A stretch of DNA of 64,000 nucleotides. It comes from Sphingomonas sp. CBMAI 2297. GTDB taxonomy: Bacteria; Pseudomonadota; Alphaproteobacteria; Sphingomonadales; Sphingomonadaceae. A program made the translations under genes and the position numbers. The first letter of the stretch is position 1. Every line of letters starts with the position of its first letter. The notes under the pieces were generated by a model that searched no databases, had not been told where the DNA came from, and worked only from the letters and a program-made list of their open reading frames with translations. The stretch spans positions 124,001 through 188,000 of the forward strand of contig NZ_JAPDIR010000005.1 in NCBI RefSeq assembly GCF_029870595.1, written 5' to 3'. Shown piece by piece: positions 8,032 to 15,725 of this stretch.

Positions 8032-10749
8032 ATGAAGAAGATTGTCGCTCGGCTGCTGGGCTCGGTCGCCTTGCTCGCCCCGCTCGCCGCGATGGCGCAG
8101 TCTGCTCCTTCGAACTTCACCAGTGCAGCGCGCTATGATCTGGCCCGCCGATTGGTGGGAACGATCGCGCCCGATCCGGACGGTGCCGGGCCGCTCCACC
8201 ATCTGGCGGTGCGCAACACCTATGACTCCAATGGGCGGCTGACACTGGTCGAGAAGGGTGAACTGGTAACCTGGCAACCGGAAGGTACTGCGCCGGAGAA
8301 CTGGTCCGGTTTCTCGGTGCAGCAGAAGATCGCCACCGATTATGACTTGCTCGACCGCAAGGTGAAGGAGACGGTGCTCGGCTGGAACGCGGCCACCAGC
8401 ACCTGGGAAACCGGACAGGTCACACAGTATAGCTATGACAGCGTCGGCCGGCTGCAATGCACCGCGGTGCGGATGGACCCGGCGTTGTTCGGCAGCCTGC
8501 CGGCCAGCGCCTGCGCTCAGAGCAACCCGTCCAATCCGATCGACCGGATCACCAGGAATGTCTATGATCCGGCCGGCCAGCTGGTGCAGGCGCGCAAGGC
8601 CGTCGGATCCAGCCTCGAGCAGGCTTATGCAACGTACGGCTTCACGGCCAATGGTAAGCAGGAATATGTCGTCGACGCGAACGGCAACAAGGCGCGGTTG
8701 GTCTATGACGGCCATGACCGCCAGGTGCAGTGGCAATTCCCCTCGACGAGCGCTCCCACCACCTACAACCCCTCGACGCCGGCCAATGCCCTGGCGACTT
8801 CGGGCGCGGTCAACACCAATGACCGCGAGGAATATGGTTATGACCTCAACGGCAACCGCACCTCGCTGAGGAAGCGCGACGGGCGGGTATTCGGCTATAC
8901 GTTCGACGCGCTCAACCGGATGACATCAAAGCTTGTGCCCACGGCGTGCGTGGCCGGTTATGCATGCACCAACGTACCAGCCTCAATGGCGCGCAACGTC
9001 TATTACAGCTACGATCTGCGTGGGTTACAGACGGCCGCGCGGTTCGACAGTCCGAGCGGCACCGACGCGGTGACGAACGGCTATGACGGGTTCGGGCGCC
9101 TAGCGTTGAGCACCACGAGTATGGGCGGGTCGAGCGTGGCTTTCGGCTATCTCTATGACGCCAACGGCAATCGGACGCGGATCACGCATCTCGATGGCAA
9201 CTTCTTCACTTACGAGTATGACGGGCTAGATCGTCCGGTGGCAATTCGCGAGAATGGCGGCACCTCGGTCGCAACGATGAGTTGGGACGTGCAAGGGCGG
9301 CGTGCGGGTGAGGCACGAGGTGCTGTCGCCACCAGTTATAGCTATGATGCGGCGTCGCGTCTGAGTAGCCTAGGCGACGATCTGGCGGGCAGCGGTTATG
9401 ACGTGATGACGACCCTTGGCTATAATCCGGCCAGTCAGATCACGACCAAAGCCCGGTCGAACAACAGCTATGCGTTCGGGGCCTATACCAGTACCAACCG
9501 CAGCTACGCGGTGAACGGGCTGAACCAATACTCCGCGGTCGGCAGCAACAACTATGGTTATGATTCCAACGGCAACCTGACCTCCGACGGCGGCATCGCC
9601 TTTACGTACGATGCCGAAAACCGGCTGGTTGTGTCGTCAACCGGTGCCAGTCTCACCTATGATCCGCTAGGGCGCCTTTATCAGACCTACAGCCCGTCGA
9701 CAGGCGTCACGCGGTTCTATCATGACGGCGACCAGCTGACGATGGAACTGAGTGGCTCCGGCGCAATCCTGAGGCGCTATGTCCACGGCACTGGCGTGGA
9801 CGATCCGCTGCTCTGGTACGAGGCATCGGGACTTACCATGCGGCGCAGCTTGCAGATCGATCACCAGGGATCGGTCGTGTCGGTGGCGGATGCTGACGGC
9901 AACGCGCTGTGGATCAACAGCTATGACGAATACGGCGTTCCTGCCAGCGGCAACCAGTACCGGCTCCAGTACACCGGCCAGGCGTGGATTCCCGAACTGG
10001 GTATGTACTACTACAAGGCGCGCATCTACGCGCCGATGCTCGGGCGCTTCATGCAGACCGACCCCATCGGATACGAAGATCAAGTCAATCTCTATGCTTA
10101 CGTAGGGAATGACCCCATCCAAGGGAGGGATCCTAGTGGGCAATTCGGTCTGTTCGACCAATGCCCTGCGGGGAGTTCCTGCGCTAGCACCGACCCCGAA
10201 GCCTCGAATGCTGCTGCGGCCTCGTATGGGGCAAAGGGTAGGCCGTATTCATCAATAGACGTCTATGTATGGACGCCTACTGAATATGCAGATGACCCTA
10301 TAAGGGATCAGGGGCATGTTATGACAACCATTGGTGGAACTACACAGGTTCTAACAAACCCTTGGCCTGAAGACGGCAACGGAAAGACAAACAACACTCC
10401 AAGCAATACCAAAACTATATCATTTTCTGCATCATTTAGGAGTATGAGGGCCTATGGCTGGAATGGTACTTCGAATAGCGAATACAAACTCACGAAGTAT
10501 ACCGTGAACTTTGACTCAAAACTGTCCGGCAAGCTTTCCGGAATAGCCCGCGAAGAGGCTGGGAAAACCTGGAGATTGTTGGCTTCTTGGGGAAGTGATA
10601 CGACGAATTGCACGGAGGCCGCCCGTCGTTTGCTCACCGCCGCTGGCGTAAGAACGAGCTGGGCCTTCGCGCAACCATCGCCGACGACGTTAGAGCGCGA
10701 CTTGCGCCACGCGGTCTACAGAACGACAATGAAAGGCAGGATGAATTGA
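8032..10749 (+). CDS. RHS-repeat protein with core domain and C-terminal toxin-like tail
   Basis: A 905-residue polymorphic-toxin-type RHS protein. ATG 8032 follows a GCAGGGGGAC ribosome site and begins a signal peptide ([23 protein letters not shown]). Many YD repeats follow, then the RHS-associated core ([20 protein letters not shown], ending DPSGQFG near residue 700). The last about 200 residues differ sharply in base composition (AT-richer from about 10130) and are unrelated to the shell, as expected of a swapped toxin tip. In that tail I see a His in DQGHVMTT (about residue 762) and a Cys in [12 protein letters not shown] (about 859). The pair could be the dyad of a papain/NlpC-like fold, but this is tentative. 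An immunity candidate follows at once. Confidence 0.8.
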   Translation: MKKIVARLLGSVALLAPLAAMAQSAPSNFTSAARYDLARRLVGTIAPDPDGAGPLHHLAVRNTYDSNGRLTLVEKGELVTWQPEGTAPENWSGFSVQQKIATDYDLLDRKVKETVLGWNAATSTWETGQVTQYSYDSVGRLQCTAVRMDPALFGSLPASACAQSNPSNPIDRITRNVYDPAGQLVQARKAVGSSLEQAYATYGFTANGKQEYVVDANGNKARLVYDGHDRQVQWQFPSTSAPTTYNPSTPANALATSGAVNTNDREEYGYDLNGNRTSLRKRDGRVFGYTFDALNRMTSKLVPTACVAGYACTNVPASMARNVYYSYDLRGLQTAARFDSPSGTDAVTNGYDGFGRLALSTTSMGGSSVAFGYLYDANGNRTRITHLDGNFFTYEYDGLDRPVAIRENGGTSVATMSWDVQGRRAGEARGAVATSYSYDAASRLSSLGDDLAGSGYDVMTTLGYNPASQITTKARSNNSYAFGAYTSTNRSYAVNGLNQYSAVGSNNYGYDSNGNLTSDGGIAFTYDAENRLVVSSTGASLTYDPLGRLYQTYSPSTGVTRFYHDGDQLTMELSGSGAILRRYVHGTGVDDPLLWYEASGLTMRRSLQIDHQGSVVSVADADGNALWINSYDEYGVPASGNQYRLQYTGQAWIPELGMYYYKARIYAPMLGRFMQTDPIGYEDQVNLYAYVGNDPIQGRDPSGQFGLFDQCPAGSSCASTDPEASNAAAASYGAKGRPYSSIDVYVWTPTEYADDPIRDQGHVMTTIGGTTQVLTNPWPEDGNGKTNNTPSNTKTISFSASFRSMRAYGWNGTSNSEYKLTKYTVNFDSKLSGKLSGIAREEAGKTWRLLASWGSDTTNCTEAARRLLTAAGVRTSWAFAQPSPTTLERDLRHAVYRTTMKGRMN

Positions 10750-10809
10750 TAGCAGCCAAACGGCTTGGTCTCCATCGTGTGTCATGGTCGTTAAGCACAG
10801 GAGGTTGTG

Positions 10810-11055
10810 ATGATAAATCTTCATCGAACCAAGATTATAATTATTGGATCAATTGCTGTCGTCGCTTACTGGTTTTTTGTTGTCGTTAATGCGATTGGTT
10901 TGAGATATATTCATTGCTCATCTTCGGTAGTTGAGTGTGCCAAGATTTCTGAGATGGCAATCAATCGCTCGAACAATTACTTAGTGCAATCTGGAATTAT
11001 ATTTATATCTGTGGTTGCGATTGCACTTATAGTGATTTTCTTGAGGCGGCGCTGA
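10810..11055 (+). CDS. Small two-helix membrane protein, candidate immunity protein
   Basis: An 81-residue protein with a textbook AGGAGG five bases before ATG 10810. It has two hydrophobic helices (about residues 8-28 and 57-76) flanked by a basic start and an RRR end, and a short loop with two cysteines between them. It is AT-rich like the toxin tail upstream and lies 61 bases after the RHS stop, the usual position of the cognate immunity gene in polymorphic toxin systems. Assignment as immunity rests on position and composition only; no family is recognised. Confidence 0.55.
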   Translation: MINLHRTKIIIIGSIAVVAYWFFVVVNAIGLRYIHCSSSVVECAKISEMAINRSNNYLVQSGIIFISVVAIALIVIFLRRR

Positions 11056-11213
11056 CGTAGCTATCGATAATATCGAAATATTTCTCAGATTCTAAGCTAG
11101 AAATTGCTCGCGCCTGTTCATTAAGTCAGTTTCTAGCGACGGATCGAAGGAAGAGCGGGCCATAACGAGAGTTTATCCTTAGGAACTTCAACTGATCTAT
11201 TGGGGCGGACATC

Positions 11214-11617
11214 ATGTACCGTTCTCTGGGCATCGTCGGTTTTCTTCTGATAGGATGCAGCAATCAGCCTGGTGCGTGTGGGGAATCATTCTGTATTGAC
11301 CACGCCGAGAAGAATCAGTTGAAGAAAATATATGAGATGGAGGACGGGTCTACCAGTTTTATCAAGGTAGAAAGAAGTTTTCGATTTATGAAGGAAATGC
11401 ACCTCAGGTCGATATGCGTTTGGCCAGGGTTTTGGCCGATGACGGCAAGGGCATACGGTATGACTTGGCAGAGGAAAAGGACAAGACATCCGTAGTGATA
11501 AGTATTGCTATGGGAACTTGGCCGAGAAAGATTGGCGTCTGGCAGGATTGTCAACTTGGGCACTGCGATGTCTTGGGTGTTGCATCGAGAATCAAGATTA
11601 ACTCCAGGGACCGCTAG
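11214..11617 (+). pseudogene. Small lipoprotein gene split by a frameshift
   Basis: The frame starting at 11214 gives a lipoprotein leader (MYRSLGIVGFLLIGCS, lipobox Cys at 15) and a good stretch to about residue 50. A second frame then carries sensible sequence (KKFSIYEGNAPQVDMRL, on through EEKDKTSVVISIAMGTW to a stop at 11617), while the first frame degenerates into Arg/Trp-rich text and stops at 11495. The switch lies between about 11336 and 11375. Repaired, it would encode a lipoprotein of about 133 residues. It may be a second immunity or orphan toxin-cassette gene, either decayed or hit by a sequencing error. The AT-rich composition matches the toxin tail. Confidence 0.5.
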
Positions 11618-11698
11618 CGCCTTCGCGGAGCAACGGTGCGGCCTACTGCATCTGATGTTGCCCTCGCCGAACCATCCACGTGGCGCGGCTAGATCGTT

Positions 11699-12070
11699 TC
11701 AGGTGTTACACCGACATCCTCCGGTATTTCCTGTCGCAACTTCGGTCCGCTCGCCAGCCTGCGCGGCGGGTTCGGGGAGTGATGGAGTGGTCGTTAACCA
11801 GAAGCGGACGAACACGGCGTCCGCTTCGACCGCGACTGTGAGATCCCTTTCGAGGCGCGCAATGCCCCGAGTGAGTTGGTCGAGCCGTTTGGCAATGGCG
11901 GCCTCTTGGCGTTCCGCTGCATCCGGGGAGACGATGGAGGGAATGCCCGCCTCGGCGACCATCGACAGAGACAGTCCGCGCCGGGCGGCATGCGCCGCCA
12001 GCGCATCCATGACCTCTGTTTCGAGATAGACCGAAAGCCGCTGCTTCTTTGTCTTGGGTCCTTTCGCCAC
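11699..12070 (-). CDS. CopG/ribbon-helix-helix conjugation accessory protein, C-terminally truncated
   Basis: A 123-residue protein. The N-terminus (KKQRLSVYLETEVMDALAAHAARRGLSLS) reads as a ribbon-helix-helix DNA-binding domain, followed by a helix (AAIAKRLDQLTRGIARLERDL) and the FVRFWLTTTPSLPEPAA segment. The same architecture occurs in the CopG gene just before trbB in this window (55494-55895, with RLDRMSNALGRIERD and LFIRFELS), so this is a second copy from another trb-type element. After PEPAAQAGERTEVA the product ends in unrelated sequence (TGNTGGCRCNT), so the 3' end was probably lost. It sits 11 bases after the next gene, alongside other scraps. Confidence 0.6.
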   Translation of the reverse strand: MAKGPKTKKQRLSVYLETEVMDALAAHAARRGLSLSMVAEAGIPSIVSPDAAERQEAAIAKRLDQLTRGIARLERDLTVAVEADAVFVRFWLTTTPSLPEPAAQAGERTEVATGNTGGCRCNT

Positions 12071-12081
12071 ACGCAGTTCTC

Positions 12082-12399
12082 CTAGAGTTCGATGCCGTCG
12101 TCAGGTTGGGTCTTCGGCCGCGGCCACCGGGTTCCGAGACCGCCCGCGATCATGGCGTCGGCGCGCTCCTGATTCATATGCGCGTCGTAGAGTTCGATCG
12201 TCGTGCGCGCGTCCCGGAAGCCGAGATGGGCCGAAAGGACGGCGACGCTTGCCAGCCTCCCGTCCGGGTCGGTTGTGCGCAAGGTCTGCCAGAGCGGCCC
12301 GTCATAGCGATCGATCGCCGGCATGTATTTCGGGCCGGCCCGCTTCGTCGCTGAACAGGACAGGATCAGCAAACGGCGGGGAGGGAGAGATCGATCCAT
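12082..12399 (-). CDS. Small YaaA/DUF6884-like protein, probably truncated
   Basis: A 105-residue protein opening with RRLLILSCSATKRAGPKYMPA and continuing with AVLSAHLGFRDA, a pattern like the YaaA/DUF6884 group (strand, S/P-C-S-x-T/K, then a S-A-x-x-G turn). The DpdC candidate at 37063-37977 shows the same layout (ILITACTKKK, then LIVSAGLGLI). This copy ends shortly after the ERADAMIAGGL helix and is much shorter than I would expect. It is followed by the truncated CopG gene in the same direction, so both look like leftovers of one conjugative element. Biochemical function is unknown. Confidence 0.45.
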   Translation of the reverse strand: MDRSLPPRRLLILSCSATKRAGPKYMPAIDRYDGPLWQTLRTTDPDGRLASVAVLSAHLGFRDARTTIELYDAHMNQERADAMIAGGLGTRWPRPKTQPDDGIEL

Positions 12400-12475
12400 C
12401 GGCCGGCCCTCCCGGTGACTTGGGGGGAGGCGCCGATACGCCGCACCATGACGGGATGGGTCTCGCCCGCCTGTG

Positions 12476-12504
12476 CCGGATAGCCGGATAGCCGGATAGC
12501 CGGA
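12476..12504. repeat. 8-bp tandem repeat CCGGATAG, about 3.6 copies
   Basis: Three full units at 12476-12483, 12484-12491 and 12492-12499, then CCGGA. It lies just downstream of the mucR-like stop. Likely a slippage microsatellite in a decayed stretch; no function evident. Confidence 0.9.
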
Positions 12505-12507
12505 AGG

Positions 12508-12900
12508 TCAGGTCTTGCTTGGAGCCTTTTTTGCCCTTGGCGCACCCTTGGCCGCGCGACCTTTTGCGCCGAGTCCTATCTTGTGCGCCATCGCGCGACG
12601 CTGCTCCGAATAATTGGGCGCGACCATCGGATAGTCGGACTTTAGATTGTAGCGTTCACGATAGCTTTCCGGCGTCATGCCATGGGTGGCGAGGTGTCGG
12701 CGCAACGTCTTGTACGGCTTTCCGTCCACCATCGAGATGATGTGATCTTTCGATGCGAGCGACTTCTTGACGGATACGGCCGGCGGATATTCGACGGGAG
12801 CCGGCGACGGCTCCGGATCAGTATCCGGGGATGGCTTGTCGGCCGACAGTGCGGAGAGCGTCGCATGGGCGCGCAGATCGAGATGCGGCTGATCCGCCAC
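12508..12900 (-). CDS. MucR/Ros-like regulator lacking the zinc cysteines, chimeric N-terminus
   Basis: The middle and C-terminal parts match MucR/Ros family DNA-binding proteins of alphaproteobacteria: YKTLRRHLATHGMTPESYRERYNL followed by YSEQRRAMAHKIGLG and a basic Lys/Ala tail. In standard members the finger begins C-x2-C; here that segment is IISMVDGKPYK, with no cysteine. The histidines (RRHLATH) remain. The first 20 or so residues are encoded opposite the rtcA remnant and do not look like a MucR N-terminus, so the gene was probably fused or truncated at a recombination point near 12850. Some rhizobial relatives bind DNA without zinc, so it may still work. Confidence 0.6.
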   Translation of the reverse strand: MADQPHLDLRAHATLSALSADKPSPDTDPEPSPAPVEYPPAVSVKKSLASKDHIISMVDGKPYKTLRRHLATHGMTPESYRERYNLKSDYPMVAPNYSEQRRAMAHKIGLGAKGRAAKGAPRAKKAPSKT

Positions 12901-13449
12901 GGCTTCTATCCGCGCGGCGGTGGCCGGATCGAGGTCGATATCGCGCCGGGCAAACTGGCGCCGATCGATTGCATCGAGCGCGGCGCGCTGCGCTCGGTGT
13001 CGGCAACTGCCCTATTTGCGGCGCTGGCGTACAACATTGCCGAGCGCGAGATCGCGACTGCGCGCAAGTTGCTGCTGGACTGGCCCGAGGACACGTTCGC
13101 CGTCCGCCAGCTTCCCGACGAGCAAGGCCCTGGCAATGTGCTGCTTCTCGAAGCGGCGTTCGAGCATGCGACCGAGATCGTCACGGGTTTCGGCAAGCTT
13201 GGCGTATCGGCGGAATCGCTGGCGAAGACCGCTGGGCAGCGCATGGCCGGGTTCCTCGCGTCCCATGCGTTCGCGGGCCCTTATCTGGCGGATCAGCTTT
13301 TGCTGCCCTTCGCCCTGGCGGGGGGCGGCAGCTTCACTACGGTGAAGCCAAGCCAGCACGCGCTTACCGCTCGCGACATTATCGAGCGCTTCACCGGCCA
13401 GCGCTGGGTGTTCCAACAGCAGCCGGGCGGATGCCATCTCGTGCGGTGA
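12865..13449 (+). pseudogene. rtcA: RNA 3'-terminal phosphate cyclase, C-terminal fragment
   Basis: About 194 residues match the second half of RtcA, which cyclises RNA 3' phosphates: RLIRHGFYPRGGGRIEVDI, then QGPGNVLLLEAAFEHATE, TGFGKLGVSAE, YLADQLLLPFALAGGG and FTTVKPSQH. The nucleotide-binding N-terminal half is missing; upstream of 12865 the frame is antisense to the mucR-like gene and makes no sense. An intact rtcA is about 340 codons. With rtcB also absent, this is an inactive scrap, cut at the same place as the start of the divergent mucR-like gene. Confidence 0.8.
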
Positions 13450-13659
13450 GCTCTCGATAGGCCGGACGGCGCGCGCAAACCGTAGGATCAGGCTGCCCGG
13501 TGCTGGCGCAATGCCAGGCCTTGATTTCGCCATTCCCAGCGGCCGCTTGCGCAGGTCGACTTCGCAAAACCGGCCAGTCCGCAAGCGGCCCAAATCCAGC
13601 CATCCACGGGCGGAGGTTTGAGCGGCGAGGATCGACCAGCCCTAATCGGCCACCAGGGG

Positions 13660-14451
13660 TTAGGCTCGCATGGCGCGGACTGACTGTGCTGTTTCTCCTT
13701 CCAAAATGATGGCCGCCGCTTCCGCGAAGTCGCTCACCTGATGGTTCGGGCCAACCTTTTCCTTGTCCAGGGTCCAGCGCGGGACGAAGTTGCCGGGAAA
13801 ATAGATGGTTCTGAGACCTGCTTCCTTGGCCGGAGCTATGTCACGATCGAGTTGATCGCCCACCATGTAGGCGGTCGCTGGATCGCCGGTGAGGCGTACA
13901 ATGCGCCGGAAAAGATCAGGGCGCTTCTTTCCTTCAATTACTCGAGTGAAATGTCCTGTCAGCCCAAGCTCAGCCGCTGTCTCCTCAACCCTGGCGCGCG
14001 CAGCTTCGGTCACGATGAGGACCGTGGCGTTCGCCTTCTCCAGCATCATCAAGCCCTCGACCACACCAGGCCGTAGCGCCGGCTGCTGTTTCAGCGCCGC
14101 GAAGAAGCGCTTTACCAACGCTACCTCATCGACACTCGCCAGCATTGAGGGGAGATGATTCGACCAGGCAGCGCGCGCGGCTACTTCACTCGGCTGTCCC
14201 TGCAGCGCGAAGACGAGCGCACGCACTAGAAGATGAGGGGGGTAACGTAACCCGTCATGATGTCGCGCTGCGATCGCTTGATCGCAAGCACGGATAAAAC
14301 TCAATCGATCCGTAGTCGCTGCCTTCAGCCCAACTGCTGCTTCCACCTGTTCCAGGAGCGCTAGCTGCGCGCGCGCGAACACCTCATCGGTATCCCAGAG
14401 CGTGTTGTCGGCGTCGACAAATACGGTAATCGATCCCTCGATCTTAATCAT
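13660..14451 (-). CDS. HAD-superfamily phosphatase
   Basis: A 263-residue haloacid dehalogenase-type hydrolase. Motif I is DADNT at residues 13-17 (nucleophile Asp13), motif II the Thr in VLIVTEA, the motif III Lys in the GKKRPDLF region, and motif IV VGDQLDRDI. A helical cap lies between motif I and II. Start ATG 14451 has AAGGAGG ten bases upstream and overlaps the membrane protein gene's stop by 8 bases, so the pair is co-translated. A longer frame to 14586 would run back into that gene and is rejected. The substrate cannot be told; pairing with a membrane protein next to a defence island makes a nucleotide or signal-phosphate substrate worth testing. Confidence 0.8.
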   Translation of the reverse strand: MIKIEGSITVFVDADNTLWDTDEVFARAQLALLEQVEAAVGLKAATTDRLSFIRACDQAIAARHHDGLRYPPHLLVRALVFALQGQPSEVAARAAWSNHLPSMLASVDEVALVKRFFAALKQQPALRPGVVEGLMMLEKANATVLIVTEAARARVEETAAELGLTGHFTRVIEGKKRPDLFRRIVRLTGDPATAYMVGDQLDRDIAPAKEAGLRTIYFPGNFVPRWTLDKEKVGPNHQVSDFAEAAAIILEGETAQSVRAMRA

Positions 14452-15643
14452 GAGGAGCGCCCTCCTTGGCGTTGTGCTTGGGCGCGGCTGTGTTCTGAGC
14501 AGGGGGTAGCGGCTCGGTAGGGAGTTGTGGCGCGGCCTTGGCCGTCGGAGAATCCGATGGTGTCGCAGGCGGGGCTGGGGCTTCACCGACGGACGTAACG
14601 GGCTTCACCTCGATGGGCGCGCCCGAAGAATCAACATGTATAACTATCGGCTTCGCCGGTGGTGGCGTCACGGCTATCCCGACGATTACGAGGCTCACCA
14701 ACCAAAGGAAGAGACAGGTTAGCGACATCGCAAGCAGTCGCTGTGCTGGATCAAGGAACCGGAGTTTGTCTGCGGCTTTGGCCGCGACAAGATAGGTCTC
14801 GCCAACGAGATCTCGGAAATAGGCTTGCTTAAGCGCATGATCAAGGACGGGATCGACCTTTTGCTCAGGGTCGGCATGCGGCGTGACAAAGGTCAGTGCC
14901 CAGGCCTTCGGCCGGACGCGCAGAATTCCTCGATAGAAAAGCCGCGAGCGAGGTAGGCTGTCGTCGCGCGACACTTCGCCGTCGTGGACATATTTGAAGC
15001 GGGTTCGGGTCGCGTGAAAGGTGATAAGGGCACCGAACACCGCGGAAAGCACGAAGGCTCCAAACAAGACGTAGCTCGCGCTGAGCACCACCTGGGAGCA
15101 GAGCGGCTGCGCTGCAAAGCTGGACCGAGGATAGGCATCGAGCATGCGGGCGAAGAGTACGCCCGAGAAGGCAGTCAGGAATGTCGTCACTGTCAGCAGG
15201 CGAGTAGCCTTCTGATCTTGATACTCCGTCTGATCCTTGACCTCGTCGAGGCTCTGGCGGGCGAGTTTGATCGCATCATCGAGCCGATCCTTGTCGATAT
15301 CGTCCGTGGCCGGCAGATCTGTCCAATGCGCGGCTGCGTCGCCAAACTCCCGCGTCAATGCATCGGTGTCGAGCAGCTTCGGCTTCCCACCGTCCAACAC
15401 CCGCGGGTAGTAGTCGATCTCATGACCTAGCAGAGCGTGATAAATTGCCTTGATAGGCGACAACGGCTTCCTGGCCTGGTCCTTCGCGGACACCTGCGCT
15501 TCGGCTTCCTGGTTGGTTTGCTCGGCCTCACTCACACTTGCCGCATAGCCGATTTGGCTTGGCGACGCGAGTACATATCGCGAACGCTGATCTAACCCCT
15601 GCCGACGTTTCGATTGATATGCGACTAGCCGCACTTCGCTCAT
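14444..15643 (-). CDS. Three-helix membrane protein with cytoplasmic N-domain and Pro-rich tail
   Basis: A 399-residue unrecognised protein. About 140 soluble residues come first, then helix 1 at about 148-167 (LLTVTTFLTAFSGVLFARML), helix 2 at 184-209, a soluble stretch, helix 3 at 303-325 (LLAMSLTCLFLWLVSLVIVG), and a Pro/Ala-rich tail that would be outside. The QDQKATRLLTVTTFL segment before helix 1 faintly recalls membrane effectors of nucleotide-signalling defence systems (Pycsar/SLATT type), but the match is weak. It forms an operon with the HAD phosphatase and is divergent from the nuclease gene at 15726, 82 bases away, so the two may share a control region. Confidence 0.6.
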   Translation of the reverse strand: MSEVRLVAYQSKRRQGLDQRSRYVLASPSQIGYAASVSEAEQTNQEAEAQVSAKDQARKPLSPIKAIYHALLGHEIDYYPRVLDGGKPKLLDTDALTREFGDAAAHWTDLPATDDIDKDRLDDAIKLARQSLDEVKDQTEYQDQKATRLLTVTTFLTAFSGVLFARMLDAYPRSSFAAQPLCSQVVLSASYVLFGAFVLSAVFGALITFHATRTRFKYVHDGEVSRDDSLPRSRLFYRGILRVRPKAWALTFVTPHADPEQKVDPVLDHALKQAYFRDLVGETYLVAAKAADKLRFLDPAQRLLAMSLTCLFLWLVSLVIVGIAVTPPPAKPIVIHVDSSGAPIEVKPVTSVGEAPAPPATPSDSPTAKAAPQLPTEPLPPAQNTAAPKHNAKEGAPHD

Positions 15644-15725
15644 GCAAGAATAATCTGGCGCACTAACTCATGCTTCCCGATTGACGCCTTGGAAAGTCTC
15701 GGCAAGTTGGTGCCGGAGGGGTTCA
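15644..15725. promoter_or_regulatory. Divergent intergenic region between membrane-protein and nuclease operons
   Basis: These 82 bases must carry promoters or leaders in both directions. A TTGACG at 15681-15686 could be a -35 box for the rightward gene, though no good -10 follows at the right distance. GGAGGG at 15715-15720 is the ribosome site that fixes ATG 15726. Confidence 0.3.

Noticed and set aside
12082..12399. Second DpdC gene
   Set aside because: Shares only the short YaaA-like opening, is much too short, and is associated with conjugation scraps, not with dpd genes.
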